A stretch of DNA of 63,334 nt. Source: Clostridium sardiniense (GTDB taxonomy: Bacteria; Bacillota; Clostridia; Clostridiales; Clostridiaceae). Made by a program: the position numbers and the translations under genes. Within the stretch, counting starts at the first letter, position 1. Every line of letters begins with the position of its first letter. Below the pieces are notes generated by a model, which had not been told where the DNA came from, did not search any database, and saw nothing but the letters and a program-made list of their open reading frames with translations. The stretch is taken from the NCBI RefSeq assembly GCF_016907995.1, contig NZ_JAFBDA010000020.1, forward strand, positions 1 to 63,334. The letters are read 5' to 3'. Positions 1 through 7,089 of the stretch are shown piece after piece.

Positions 1-71
1 ATAAAAATATCATTTCCTAAATCATTTATTTCATTTCTTATAAATGTAGATATTTCTTTATCAAATCTCAT
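1..71 (-). CDS. Unidentified protein, N-terminal fragment leaving the window
   Basis: An ATG at 71-69 follows an AAAAGGAG ribosome-binding site with a suitable spacer, and the frame stays open to the window edge, giving 23 codons that begin MRFDKEISTFIRNEIND. A good sigma-A type promoter lies upstream at 113-141. The visible residues are charged and helix-forming, with no signal peptide. The fragment is too short to assign to a family. The call as a real gene rests on the promoter, ribosome-binding site and open frame together. Confidence 0.6.
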   Translation of the reverse strand, partial: MRFDKEISTFIRNEINDLGNDIF

Positions 72-112
72 TACCGTCTCCTTTTATTAAATAAATTTCA
101 TTCTATATCAAT

Positions 113-141
113 ATTATATGACATATTTTACTATTTGTAAA
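113..141 (-). promoter_or_regulatory. Sigma-A type promoter for the gene at 1-71
   Basis: On the minus strand a -35 TTTACA (141-136) and a -10 TATAAT (118-113) are separated by exactly 17 bases. They match the vegetative consensus at 5/6 and 6/6. The start codon is about 40 bases downstream. Confidence 0.6.
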
Positions 142-170
142 TATATGGTATTTATTTTTTCTTTTTTAAT

Positions 171-199
171 TATCATTTACGAGTATTTTATTTAAGATT
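171..199 (-). repeat. Degenerate copy of part of the small ORF at 1287-1373
   Basis: These 29 bases match 1316-1344 at 27 positions in the same orientation. The second copy lies inside the 28-codon ORF at 1287-1373. Here the corresponding frame reads approximately NKLKVNI, stop, ILNKILVNDN, stop, so the coding version is broken by an in-frame TAA after a 9-base difference, and no ribosome-binding site or ATG is kept. It looks like a decayed relative of the small gene. The two copies bracket the CmpB-like gene. Confidence 0.55.
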
Positions 200-243
200 T
201 AAATATTTACTTTTAGTTTATTTTTTAATTTAATATACAATAA

Positions 244-273
244 AAAAGCATCAGGAATTAACCTAATGCTTTT
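244..273 (-). terminator. Terminator after the CmpB-like gene
   Basis: Stem arms AAAAGCAT (244-251) and ATGCTTTT (266-273) enclose an inner AGG/CCT pairing. On the minus strand the hairpin is followed by a run of T. It lies about 50 bases past the stop of the gene at 326-979. Confidence 0.75.
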
Positions 274-325
274 CATGAATTTTTATATTCTATTTATCCT
301 CCATTGTATACATTTTTTTAATGAC

Positions 326-979
326 CTAACTTTTAGGTTTTGGGAAAATCATATTAGGATATACTTTTTTCATATATGAATTAGGATAATGTTCATCTAG
401 AAATCTATCAATAACACTATCAGCTTTAACATGATTTATTCTCGCAACTTCTCTTCTTACAGCTAATGCAGACAAAGTAATATTAGGTATCATAATTATT
501 AAAAATATGTATGTCCAAACTTTTATAGATTTATTAGAAAAATGCGCCATAAGCTTGTTAAATAAAGGATATATCTCTTTTATAAAATACACACCCAATA
601 TTCCCCAAAATACACAATACTCAACACTTGTTCTTCCATTAATACTAAGAGCATTACTCGTATAATCCCAAGATATTGTACCTACTAATTTCTGTTGTCC
701 CCATGAGCATGCATATTCAAATATTCCACCCAAAATAGCACTTATAAGAAATATTATTAATCCACTAAATTTAGCAAATCTATATAATGCTATAGTAAGA
801 AGAACACATCCTATACCATATACGGGACTAAACGGTCCATATAATAACCCTTGCCTACTTTCAAAATAACCATTTCTAATATAGCACCAAAGCATTTCTA
901 CTGCATATCCTAAGACAGATCCTACCATAAAAAGCCAGATTAATTTATAGAAATTTATTTCATTTTTTAAATTAAACAT
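326..979 (-). CDS. Putative ABC-transporter permease, CmpB family membrane protein
   Basis: This is a 217-residue integral membrane protein. Hydrophobic segments sit near residues 12-30, 48-66, 72-92, 120-140 and 155-175. The conserved N-terminal part, with WLFMVGSVLGYAVEMLW followed by RQGLLYGPFSPVYGIG, is the signature of the PF06541 family (putative ABC transporter type IV, CmpB). No ATPase partner is adjacent and the true function of the family is unknown, so transport is only the database label. The ATG follows AAAAGGAG. Upstream lie a 9-bp inverted repeat (1010-1042) and a 14-base stretch identical to the sigma-H -35 region of spo0A (1047-1060). A terminator follows the gene, so it is probably transcribed alone. 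Confidence 0.75.
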   Translation of the reverse strand: MFNLKNEINFYKLIWLFMVGSVLGYAVEMLWCYIRNGYFESRQGLLYGPFSPVYGIGCVLLTIALYRFAKFSGLIIFLISAILGGIFEYACSWGQQKLVGTISWDYTSNALSINGRTSVEYCVFWGILGVYFIKEIYPLFNKLMAHFSNKSIKVWTYIFLIIMIPNITLSALAVRREVARINHVKADSVIDRFLDEHYPNSYMKKVYPNMIFPKPKS

Positions 980-1009
980 ATAATCTCCTTTTAATCATAA
1001 TATAACTTT

Positions 1010-1042
1010 AATACTTAAAATGATATCATCATATTAAGTATT
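1010..1042. promoter_or_regulatory. Inverted repeat in the promoter region of the CmpB-like gene
   Basis: AATACTTAA (1010-1018) and TTAAGTATT (1034-1042) form a perfect 9-bp dyad with an inner palindrome ATGATATCAT (1020-1029). It lies 31-63 bases upstream of the start codon at 979, where an operator would be expected. No cognate regulator is visible nearby. Confidence 0.35.
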
Positions 1043-1286
1043 AATATGGAAAATCCTTTTAAATTTCTTTAAACTTTCCTACATTTGATATATATTATGA
1101 GAGTGTATTTACTTAATATAATATCAAGCTAAAATGTAATTTATTACATAGTTAAATAAATCTATGATTCTTGTTATTTAAAAATATACTCTAATAGGTT
1201 TATTTAATACTTATATATAAAATCTGAGCCCTAAGTATTATAATTGCTTAAGTATCTTTTATTTTGTTTCTGTTAAAATTAAAAGC

Positions 1287-1373
1287 TTATGCACTAACTT
1301 TTTGTTCAAACATATAATCATTTACGAGTATATTATTTAAGATTAACTTTAATTTATTGATTATGCTTTCCAT
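1287..1373 (-). CDS. Small ORF, 28-residue peptide of unknown function
   Basis: An ATG at 1373-1371 is preceded by a perfect AGGAGG with a 7-base spacer, one of the best ribosome-binding sites in the region. The frame encodes 28 residues, starting MESIINKLKLILNN and ending EQKVSA, and stops at TAA (1289-1287). The middle could form an amphipathic helix. There is no signal peptide, Cys or Gly-Gly leader. A candidate promoter (1451-1479) and a GAAA-capped hairpin (1391-1415) lie upstream. A 29-base part of the gene recurs in decayed form at 171-199, suggesting a small family. I do not recognise it. It could be a toxin peptide, a regulatory peptide or a chance ORF, but the ribosome-binding site argues that it is translated. 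Confidence 0.5.
   Translation of the reverse strand: MESIINKLKLILNNILVNDYMFEQKVSA
1316..1344 (-). repeat. Direct-repeat partner of 171-199, within the small ORF
   Basis: This 29-base stretch matches 171-199 at 27 positions. In the small ORF it encodes the ILNNILVND core. Confidence 0.55.
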
Positions 1374-1390
1374 ACAATTTCCTCCTACCC

Positions 1391-1415
1391 AAAAAGACTA
1401 GATATTTCTATCTAG
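1391..1415 (-). terminator. GAAA-capped hairpin with T-run upstream of the small ORF
   Basis: The arms CTAGATA and TATCTAG (1398-1415) enclose GAAA when read on the minus strand. The hairpin is followed by TCTTTTT and then directly by the AGGAGG of the small ORF. It may be a second terminator for the gene at 1515-2036 or an attenuator in the leader of the small ORF. Confidence 0.45.
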
Positions 1416-1450
1416 AATATCATAAAGAATCCGTTCTCATTATTTAATCC

Positions 1451-1479
1451 ATGATAAATAAAAATAAATTCTTTCACAA
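1451..1479 (-). promoter_or_regulatory. Candidate promoter for the small ORF
   Basis: A -35 TTGTGA (1479-1474) and a -10 TATCAT (1456-1451) are 17 bases apart on the minus strand. They match consensus at 4/6 and 5/6. The predicted leader of about 70 bases would contain the hairpin at 1391-1415. Confidence 0.35.
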
Positions 1480-1502
1480 AAAAAGAGTAGTAAATTACTA
1501 CT
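1478..1502 (-). terminator. Terminator after the ATT-start membrane protein gene
   Basis: The arms AGTAGT and ACTACT (1486-1502) form a short hairpin that is followed on the minus strand by CTTTTTTT. It begins 13 bases past the stop codon of the gene at 1515-2036. Confidence 0.65.
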
Positions 1503-1514
1503 TCTCAGCATATA

Positions 1515-2036
1515 TTATTCACCATAATTATATAATCTAATACTATTTGCTAACTCTTCATCAATTTTTTTCTGATTAATTAACTCATTAATTCTTCTAA
1601 CAAAATCTTCATTTTCATCTTTAAAACTAAGATCAAGTCTTGTTATCTCACCTTTTAATTTGCATTTGATTAAAATATAATGTCTAGTTCTCTTTTCTTT
1701 TTTCTTTAGTGATGATGCTAATTTTATAAATGCTATTACTTTACTAAGTGATATAAGTTCAAATAATTCCGTTTCTGTTTTTACTCTACAATATTCGATA
1801 TCCTTTATAAATATATCTTCTCCATACACTCTAACCCTATCTTCAAATAAATATACACTTCCCCCAGCAATAAATCCTAAGTCTTTAACACCTCCATAAT
1901 GGTCAACATTATTATAATAGTTAATAAAGTTTAACCCTTGATTTTTATACTCTCTTTTCATTTTTCTATAATTCCGATTCCCGAATATACCTATAAATAT
2001 AATTAAAAAAATAAGTACTGATAAATATATACTAAT
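1515..2036 (-). CDS. Hypothetical membrane-anchored protein with a probable ATT start
   Basis: The first ATG is at 1961 and would give 148 residues, but it has only a weak ribosome-binding site. The same frame runs upstream through a strongly hydrophobic segment (ISIYLSVLIFLIIFIGIFG) to an ATT at 2036-2034, which sits 7 bases after GGAGG (2048-2044). No ATG, GTG or TTG lies in frame between that site and the upstream TAA. I therefore infer initiation at ATT and a 173-residue protein: one N-terminal transmembrane helix, a basic stretch, then a soluble domain of mixed beta and helix with several Lys-rich stretches near the middle. An ATG-to-ATT mutation or a sequencing error is the alternative. 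I do not recognise the family. A candidate promoter lies at 2073-2101 and a terminator follows. Confidence 0.55.
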   Translation of the reverse strand: MSIYLSVLIFLIIFIGIFGNRNYRKMKREYKNQGLNFINYYNNVDHYGGVKDLGFIAGGSVYLFEDRVRVYGEDIFIKDIEYCRVKTETELFELISLSKVIAFIKLASSLKKKEKRTRHYILIKCKLKGEITRLDLSFKDENEDFVRRINELINQKKIDEELANSIRLYNYGE

Positions 2037-2072
2037 AACTATTCCTCCTTTGTTTAAAAATTATAGTTTTAT

Positions 2073-2101
2073 ATTATACATCTAATTATAAATATAAGCA
2101 A
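2073..2101 (-). promoter_or_regulatory. Candidate promoter for the ATT-start gene
   Basis: A perfect -10 TATAAT (2078-2073) lies 17 bases from a weak -35 TTGCTT (2101-2096) on the minus strand. The ribosome-binding site is about 25 bases downstream. Confidence 0.4.
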
Positions 2102-2102
2102 A

Positions 2103-2261
2103 TTATTCCACTAAAAAATCTACTAGCTCTACACCTATATTAAACTTAATTGATTCCTCAAGAGATACATTCCTAACAAAATCTCACATTTCTAAATTAC
2201 TTACTTTCTTTATTCTTGTCATAAAAAAATATCTTCTATCTATAGAGCTTTGTAACTTCAT
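2103..2261 (-). pseudogene. Broken ORF remnant with an in-frame TGA
   Basis: A frame of 52 codons plus stop (ATG 2261-2259, TAA 2105-2103) is interrupted by TGA at 2186-2184. It gives 25 residues ending KKVSNLEM, then 26 residues starting DFVRNVSLEE. There is no ribosome-binding site before the ATG. The frame continues a few codons further upstream to a TAA without a better start. Both halves look protein-like, with charged and hydrophobic residues alternating, so this is probably the tail of a decayed gene in which TGG became TGA. I do not recognise the family. The rest of the 2037-2382 gap shows nothing else I can support, including no clear terminator for spo0A. Confidence 0.3.
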
Positions 2262-2382
2262 AAATAAAAGATATTTTAAAACTTTTTAATATTCACTTTA
2301 TTATTATAAATAACGTTTTTTTATAATTATTTTTACAATGCTTATTGCCATAGTATTTTAAACTTTGGCTCAACTACAACAT

Positions 2383-3213
2383 TTATGATACCTTATTTTT
2401 TAATCTTAATTTATCTGCAATAATTGCTATAAACTCTGAGTTAGTTGGTTTACCCTTATCATTATGAACAGTATATCCAAACAACTTATTAATAGCGTCT
2501 ATTTGTCCTCTACCCCAAGCAACTTCTATAGCATGTCTTATTGCTCTTTCTACTCTTGATGCAGTAGTATTATATTTTTTAGCTATAGATGGATATAATT
2601 CCTTAGTAACTGCTGATAATAATTCCATATCATTCACTACCATTGTTATTGCTTCTCTTAAATACATATATCCTTTTATGTGAGCTGGAACTCCTATTTC
2701 ATGTATTATACTTGTAATTTCAGTTTCTAAATCAACTGGTTCATTGTGTGATATTGATGTATTATGAGAAATCATATCATTATTTTGAGAATTTATAGTT
2801 TGTCTATTTACTGTATTTACTCTAGGTGCACCAGTATTAAACATTTCTCTTATTCTTTTTGTAAATATGTCCATATCAAATGGTTTTACAACATAATAAT
2901 CTGCTCCTAATGTAATTGCTTGTTGAGTTATTTTATCTTGACCAACAGCAGATAGGACAATAACTCTTGGCATCTTATCCAAATTCATATTATTTAATTT
3001 TTCTAATACTCCTAATCCATCTAGATGAGGCATAATGATATCTAGTACTACTAAATCTGGTTTTTTAGCTTCTATTAGACTTAGAGCCTCCCTTCCATCT
3101 TTTGCTATACCAGTTACTATAATATCTTTCTGATTTAATAGATAATCATTCAAAATACTACAAAACTCTTTATTATCATCAGCTATAAGTACAGATATTT
3201 TTGAATCTTCCAT
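2383..3213 (-). CDS. spo0A: Sporulation master regulator Spo0A
   Basis: This response regulator of 276 residues turns on entry into sporulation when phosphorylated. Residues 1-125 form the receiver domain, with the acidic pair D12-D13, the phospho-acceptor D58 in [12 protein letters not shown], and the conserved Lys in VVKPFD. After a linker of about 40 residues comes the Spo0A-specific DNA-binding domain, with the recognition-helix region [19 protein letters not shown]. The ATG at 3213 follows GGGGAG with a 6-base spacer. A GTG or ATG further upstream lacks a ribosome-binding site. The gene follows spoIVB in transcription order, the usual arrangement in Bacillus and Clostridium. It has its own sigma-H type promoter with an overlapping 0A box, and a candidate sigma-A promoter further upstream. 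Confidence 0.98.
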   Translation of the reverse strand: MEDSKISVLIADDNKEFCSILNDYLLNQKDIIVTGIAKDGREALSLIEAKKPDLVVLDIIMPHLDGLGVLEKLNNMNLDKMPRVIVLSAVGQDKITQQAITLGADYYVVKPFDMDIFTKRIREMFNTGAPRVNTVNRQTINSQNNDMISHNTSISHNEPVDLETEITSIIHEIGVPAHIKGYMYLREAITMVVNDMELLSAVTKELYPSIAKKYNTTASRVERAIRHAIEVAWGRGQIDAINKLFGYTVHNDKGKPTNSEFIAIIADKLRLKNKVS

Positions 3214-3311
3214 GTTTTTCTCCCCTTTATCCATTTTATATTGTACAACTATATCTACCCACAAAACTTTGTATGTTATCTCAAAGAAGGTTAATTTTCC
3301 CTTACTTTATA

Positions 3312-3341
3312 AGTATTCGACATTTATTTGGAAAATCCTTT
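3312..3341 (-). promoter_or_regulatory. Sigma-H type promoter of spo0A with overlapping 0A box
   Basis: On the minus strand AAAGGATTT (3341-3333), 11 bases, then GTCGAAT (3321-3315) matches the sigma-H pattern RnAGGAWWW-N11-RnnGAAT at every position. A perfect 0A box TGTCGAA (3322-3316) overlaps the -10. The start codon is about 100 bases downstream. This parallels the sporulation-phase promoter known for spo0A in B. subtilis. Confidence 0.7.
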
Positions 3342-3424
3342 TATAAGATAACACTTAATTTTATAATAGAAATAATTTATATATTTTTATTTTAACGGCA
3401 AGTTTCACCTTCCACTATTTGTAA

Positions 3425-3453
3425 ATTATACACTATTTATAGTAATTCGTCTA
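3425..3453 (-). promoter_or_regulatory. Candidate vegetative promoter of spo0A
   Basis: A -10 TATAAT (3430-3425) and a -35 TAGACG (3453-3448) are separated by 17 bases on the minus strand. It lies about 85 bases upstream of the sigma-H promoter, so spo0A may have a vegetative/sporulation promoter pair. Confidence 0.45.
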
Positions 3454-3520
3454 TAGTTTTTAGTAATTTTTTCCATTTTCTTTGCTTTTTATATTATTTC
3501 ATACCTTTATATCTATAATT

Positions 3521-3553
3521 AAAAAAGGTAAGACAAATTGTGCCTTACCTTTT
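3521..3553 (-). terminator. Terminator after spoIVB
   Basis: The arms AAAAGGTAAG (3523-3532) and CTTACCTTTT (3544-3553) form a strong hairpin, followed by TTTTTTAATT on the minus strand. It separates spoIVB from the spo0A promoters. Confidence 0.85.
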
Positions 3554-3561
3554 AAACTATA

Positions 3562-4749
3562 TTATTTAATAATCCCTGCATCTTCTAACATCCAATCTAT
3601 ATATATTCCATATCCAACATCTGGTTTATTTATAAGAACATGTGTTACTGCTCCTATTATTTTTCCATTTTGTATAATAGGACTACCACTCATGCCTTGA
3701 ATAATACCACCTGTCTTTTGTAAAAGTTCCTCATCAGTAACCTTTATAATCATACTTTTTGGACTTGGAGTTTCCTGATTTAACTTTTTTACAATTTCTA
3801 CATCATATTCTTTTGGACCAGTTTCATCTATTGTAGTTATAATCTTAGCTTTACCAACTTCAATTTCATCCCTAAAACCAACTGAAAGTGGAGTCACAGT
3901 TTTTTCTTGCAAATAATCATTTTTCTTTGATCCAAATATTCCACATTGAGTATTTTTTTGAATACTTCCTATTGGAGTATCTTCATTTGTAAAAATACCT
4001 TTTAGTTCTCCTGGCGCTCCTTTTTCTCCTTTTCTTAAGCTAATTACAGATGCCTCTAATAATTCCCCAGATTTTACAGTAAATTTAGTATTTGTGTCTC
4101 CATCTGTAATTGGATGTCCTAATGCTCCAAATTTCCCTGTTTCTTCATGATAAAATGTTAAAGTACCAACTCCCGCTGTAGAGTCTCTTATCCAGAGTCC
4201 TAGCTTATATTCATCTTTTTCTTTTTTCATGTTAATTGATTTCTTTATATCTTTTCCATCTCTATTTATAACTAAGTCTATTTTATCTTTTTTTGAATTT
4301 CTTACTATATTCATTACTTCCTTAGTAGTATACACTTTTTTACCATTAATTTCAGTAATTAAATCACCAAGTTCTATTCCAGATGTTTTACATGGGCTTT
4401 CACTTTTTTGATCACCTATCATTATATCTGAAAATCCTACAACTAATACTCCATTAGATGATAATCTTACACCAACACTAGTTCCGCCAGGATATAATTT
4501 TAAATCTTTTATATTTTGTACAGAAACAGACTTAAGAGGAATTAATCCCATGAAGCTTATATCTACAGTATCACCATTATAAGTTAAACGATTTAAGGGG
4601 CTAATGTCATCAAATATAGAAGTTGTTTCTATTTCATTACTTGTGTATACCTTATCTGGCATATCTTTAATAGTAAAAATTGTTGTTAATACCAATATAG
4701 TTATCAAGGTCATTAAGAAACTTATAGATTTTATTATTTTCCTTTTCAT
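3562..4749 (-). CDS. spoIVB: SpoIVB serine peptidase (S55)
   Basis: SpoIVB is secreted by the forespore into the intermembrane space, where it triggers SpoIVFA/SpoIVFB-dependent activation of sigma-K in Bacillus. The protein has 395 residues. An N-terminal membrane anchor covers about residues 8-28, a PDZ domain about residues 90-170 (SPCKTSGIELGDLITEINGKK), and the S55 peptidase domain the rest. The catalytic candidates are H212 in GALGHPITDGD and S354 in GMSGSPI. The ATG follows AAAGGAGGAGAAGAG. It sits between recN and spo0A as in most endospore formers. The signaling target in clostridia can differ from Bacillus. Confidence 0.96.
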   Translation of the reverse strand: MKRKIIKSISFLMTLITILVLTTIFTIKDMPDKVYTSNEIETTSIFDDISPLNRLTYNGDTVDISFMGLIPLKSVSVQNIKDLKLYPGGTSVGVRLSSNGVLVVGFSDIMIGDQKSESPCKTSGIELGDLITEINGKKVYTTKEVMNIVRNSKKDKIDLVINRDGKDIKKSINMKKEKDEYKLGLWIRDSTAGVGTLTFYHEETGKFGALGHPITDGDTNTKFTVKSGELLEASVISLRKGEKGAPGELKGIFTNEDTPIGSIQKNTQCGIFGSKKNDYLQEKTVTPLSVGFRDEIEVGKAKIITTIDETGPKEYDVEIVKKLNQETPSPKSMIIKVTDEELLQKTGGIIQGMSGSPIIQNGKIIGAVTHVLINKPDVGYGIYIDWMLEDAGIIK

Positions 4750-4841
4750 CTCTTCTCCTCCTTTGCCTCTGTTCTTAAGTTACCCTGAAGACATGCCATA
4801 TATTCTGTATTAACTTTACTATAATAGACAAATTTTTTTAA

Positions 4842-4882
4842 AACAAAAAAATAAAACCACAGAGTTACCGTGATTTTATTTT
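4842..4882 (-). terminator. Terminator after recN
   Basis: The AT-rich arms 4848-4860 and 4870-4882 (AAAATAAAA and TTTTATTTT cores with CAC/GTG at the loop side) form a hairpin. The minus strand continues with a T-rich stretch. It ends the transcript that carries recN. Confidence 0.65.
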
Positions 4883-4907
4883 TTCCTTTTATCCTCTCAG
4901 ATATGTA

Positions 4908-6599
4908 TTATATTGCTTTTAATTCTGTTTTTTTTGTATTTGAGTTTTCAAACATCTCTCTTACATTTTCCAATGTTGCATTAGTTACACTATCTCCACC
5001 TAACATTGTAGCTACTTGATATATTTTTTCATCAATTGATAATAATCTTATCTTTGTAAATGTCTTCTCATTTTTAACTTCTTTAGACACAAAATAATGA
5101 TGATCAGATAATATAGCTATTTGAGGTAAATGTGTTATACATAAAACTTGATGATTCTTAGATACTTGATACATCTTTTCTCCAACTCTTTGTCCGACTT
5201 GCCCACTAATACCAGTATCTATTTCATCAAAAATTAATGTTGGAATATCATCTTTATCCGCAAAAACACATTTTAGTGCAAGCATTATTCTAGATAATTC
5301 TCCACCTGATAAAACTTTTTCAAGCGATTTTAGTGGTTCTCCTGGATTTGTTGAAATCATGAATGTAACGTCATCAAAACCTTTTTCATTAAAGTCATCT
5401 TGTTGTTCTATCAGTATGTTCATTCTTGATTTATCTAATCCAACATAAGATAATTCTAATAAAATCCTATCTTCAAGTTCCTTACTATAAGATTTTCTAA
5501 TAGAAGAAATTTTTTCACCAACTTTTTTCATTTTAGCAAAAATTTCTTTTTCTTTTTCTTCAAGTTCTTTAATTATTTCTTCAGCATGCACTAATTCTTC
5601 ATATTGTTTTTTCAAATCATTATAATTAGATATAACTAGTTCAACTGATCCACCATATTTCTTCTTATAGCTATTTATAGTAAATAATCTTTCATTTATT
5701 CTTGCCAGTTCCTCTTCATCATAATGTATATCATCAGACATATCTCTAAGTTCTCTTGATGCTTCTTCTATATTATAAAAAGCTTCTTCTATAACTTCTC
5801 TTTTTCCTTTTATTTTTAAAAAATGCTCCTCAACAGAAGTTAACTCTGATATTACTTTTGAAAGAGAATCAAGTACACTTGAAGATTCCATACCATTTAA
5901 AAAATTATAGCTATTACTAATTGCAAGAGTTATTTTTTCTGCATTAGATAGAATATTATATTCGTCTTTTAAGTCTTCTTCTTCACCTATTTTCAATTTA
6001 CCTTTTTCAATATCTTCAATCTGAAATTTAATATAATCTACTAATTTATCTCTATCTTTATTTCCATTGATATTTTTTATCTTTTCTCTGGTTTTTAATA
6101 GCTCTTCTCTTAAAATTAAAAATTTATCTAATTCATTTTCTATTTTTTCACCAATATAACTATCTAAATAATTAACATGACTACTTTTTTGAAGTAAACT
6201 CTGATTTTGATGTTGTCCATGAATATCCAAAAGTTTTTCTCTTATTCTTTTTAATTGACTTACAATTATACTTTTACCATTTACTTTTATGATACTTTTC
6301 CCACTTAATAATGTTTCCCTTGATATTATTAATGTATCATCAAATTCTATTTCTAATTCATTTAATACATCAAAAAGTTTACTATCTTTAATATCAAATA
6401 TAGCTTCAACCCGAGTTCTACTTTCCCCTGTTCTAATTAAATCTTTTGAAAACTTCCCGCCAAGCACGTAATCTATTGCATCTATTAAAATTGACTTACC
6501 TGCCCCAGTTTCTCCAGATAGTATATTAAATCCTTCACATAAATCTATTGATATTTCTTCAATAAGCGCAAAATTTTTAATATTTAATTGTATTAACAT
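4908..6599 (-). CDS. recN: DNA repair protein RecN
   Basis: RecN is an SMC-like ATPase that gathers double-strand break ends in the cytoplasm. The protein has 563 residues, the usual length. The Walker A GETGAGKS is at 29-36, a long central coiled coil spans about 150-400, and the C-terminal ABC signature LSGGELSR and Walker B IFDEIDTGISG follow. The ATG lies close after AGGTGG. The gene is directly downstream of argR with a 15-base gap, the arrangement conserved in Firmicutes, and it closes the long transcript running from nusB or above. A terminator follows. Confidence 0.97.
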   Translation of the reverse strand: MLIQLNIKNFALIEEISIDLCEGFNILSGETGAGKSILIDAIDYVLGGKFSKDLIRTGESRTRVEAIFDIKDSKLFDVLNELEIEFDDTLIISRETLLSGKSIIKVNGKSIIVSQLKRIREKLLDIHGQHQNQSLLQKSSHVNYLDSYIGEKIENELDKFLILREELLKTREKIKNINGNKDRDKLVDYIKFQIEDIEKGKLKIGEEEDLKDEYNILSNAEKITLAISNSYNFLNGMESSSVLDSLSKVISELTSVEEHFLKIKGKREVIEEAFYNIEEASRELRDMSDDIHYDEEELARINERLFTINSYKKKYGGSVELVISNYNDLKKQYEELVHAEEIIKELEEKEKEIFAKMKKVGEKISSIRKSYSKELEDRILLELSYVGLDKSRMNILIEQQDDFNEKGFDDVTFMISTNPGEPLKSLEKVLSGGELSRIMLALKCVFADKDDIPTLIFDEIDTGISGQVGQRVGEKMYQVSKNHQVLCITHLPQIAILSDHHYFVSKEVKNEKTFTKIRLLSIDEKIYQVATMLGGDSVTNATLENVREMFENSNTKKTELKAI

Positions 6600-6614
6600 C
6601 TATACCACCTATAA

Positions 6615-7067
6615 TTACTCATTAATTCTACTTTGTATACTAGTTACAAGGTCTTCTGCCCCTTCAAGACTTCTAACTAAAATAAATATTGTATTATCAC
6701 CTGCAACAGTACCTGCTATATCTTCGAATCCTAAGCTATCAATTGCTTCAGCTGCCGCAGATGCTCCACCTGTAAAAGTTTTTACAACTACCATCTTATC
6801 TACATTCTCAACATGCACAACAGCATTTGTTAATATATTTGCAAGTTTGTCAATAATATTTGATGACTCTTTTGTCGGAACAACATACTTATATTTTCCT
6901 GCAACTGACTGCATCTTTAATAGTTTTAAATTTTTAATGTCTCTTGAAACAGTTGCTTGAGTAACATCAAATCCAGATTTTTTTAACTCTTCTGCAAGCT
7001 CTTCTTGAGTTTCTATATCTTTCTCTTTAATAATTTCTAATATTTTTTCATGTCTTTTTGATTTCAA
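6615..7067 (-). CDS. argR: Arginine repressor ArgR
   Basis: ArgR is a hexameric regulator that binds ARG boxes when L-arginine is bound. The protein has 150 residues. The N-terminal winged helix covers about 1-70 ([29 protein letters not shown]), and the C-terminal oligomerisation and arginine-binding domain includes the [11 protein letters not shown] motif near 118-128. The start is TTG at 7067, after GGTGAGG with a short spacer. There is no in-frame ATG that keeps the DNA-binding domain. It lies in the recN operon without arginine genes, the usual Firmicute context. Confidence 0.96.
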   Translation of the reverse strand: MKSKRHEKILEIIKEKDIETQEELAEELKKSGFDVTQATVSRDIKNLKLLKMQSVAGKYKYVVPTKESSNIIDKLANILTNAVVHVENVDKMVVVKTFTGGASAAAEAIDSLGFEDIAGTVAGDNTIFILVRSLEGAEDLVTSIQSRINE

Positions 7068-7089
7068 TGTACCTCACCATCTCATTCTA

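Noticed and set aside
2103..2261. TGA in the small broken ORF as a selenocysteine codon, given the tRNA-Sec gene in the window
   Set aside because: There is no ribosome-binding site, no visible hairpin directly after the TGA and no redox motif near it. Decay explains it better.
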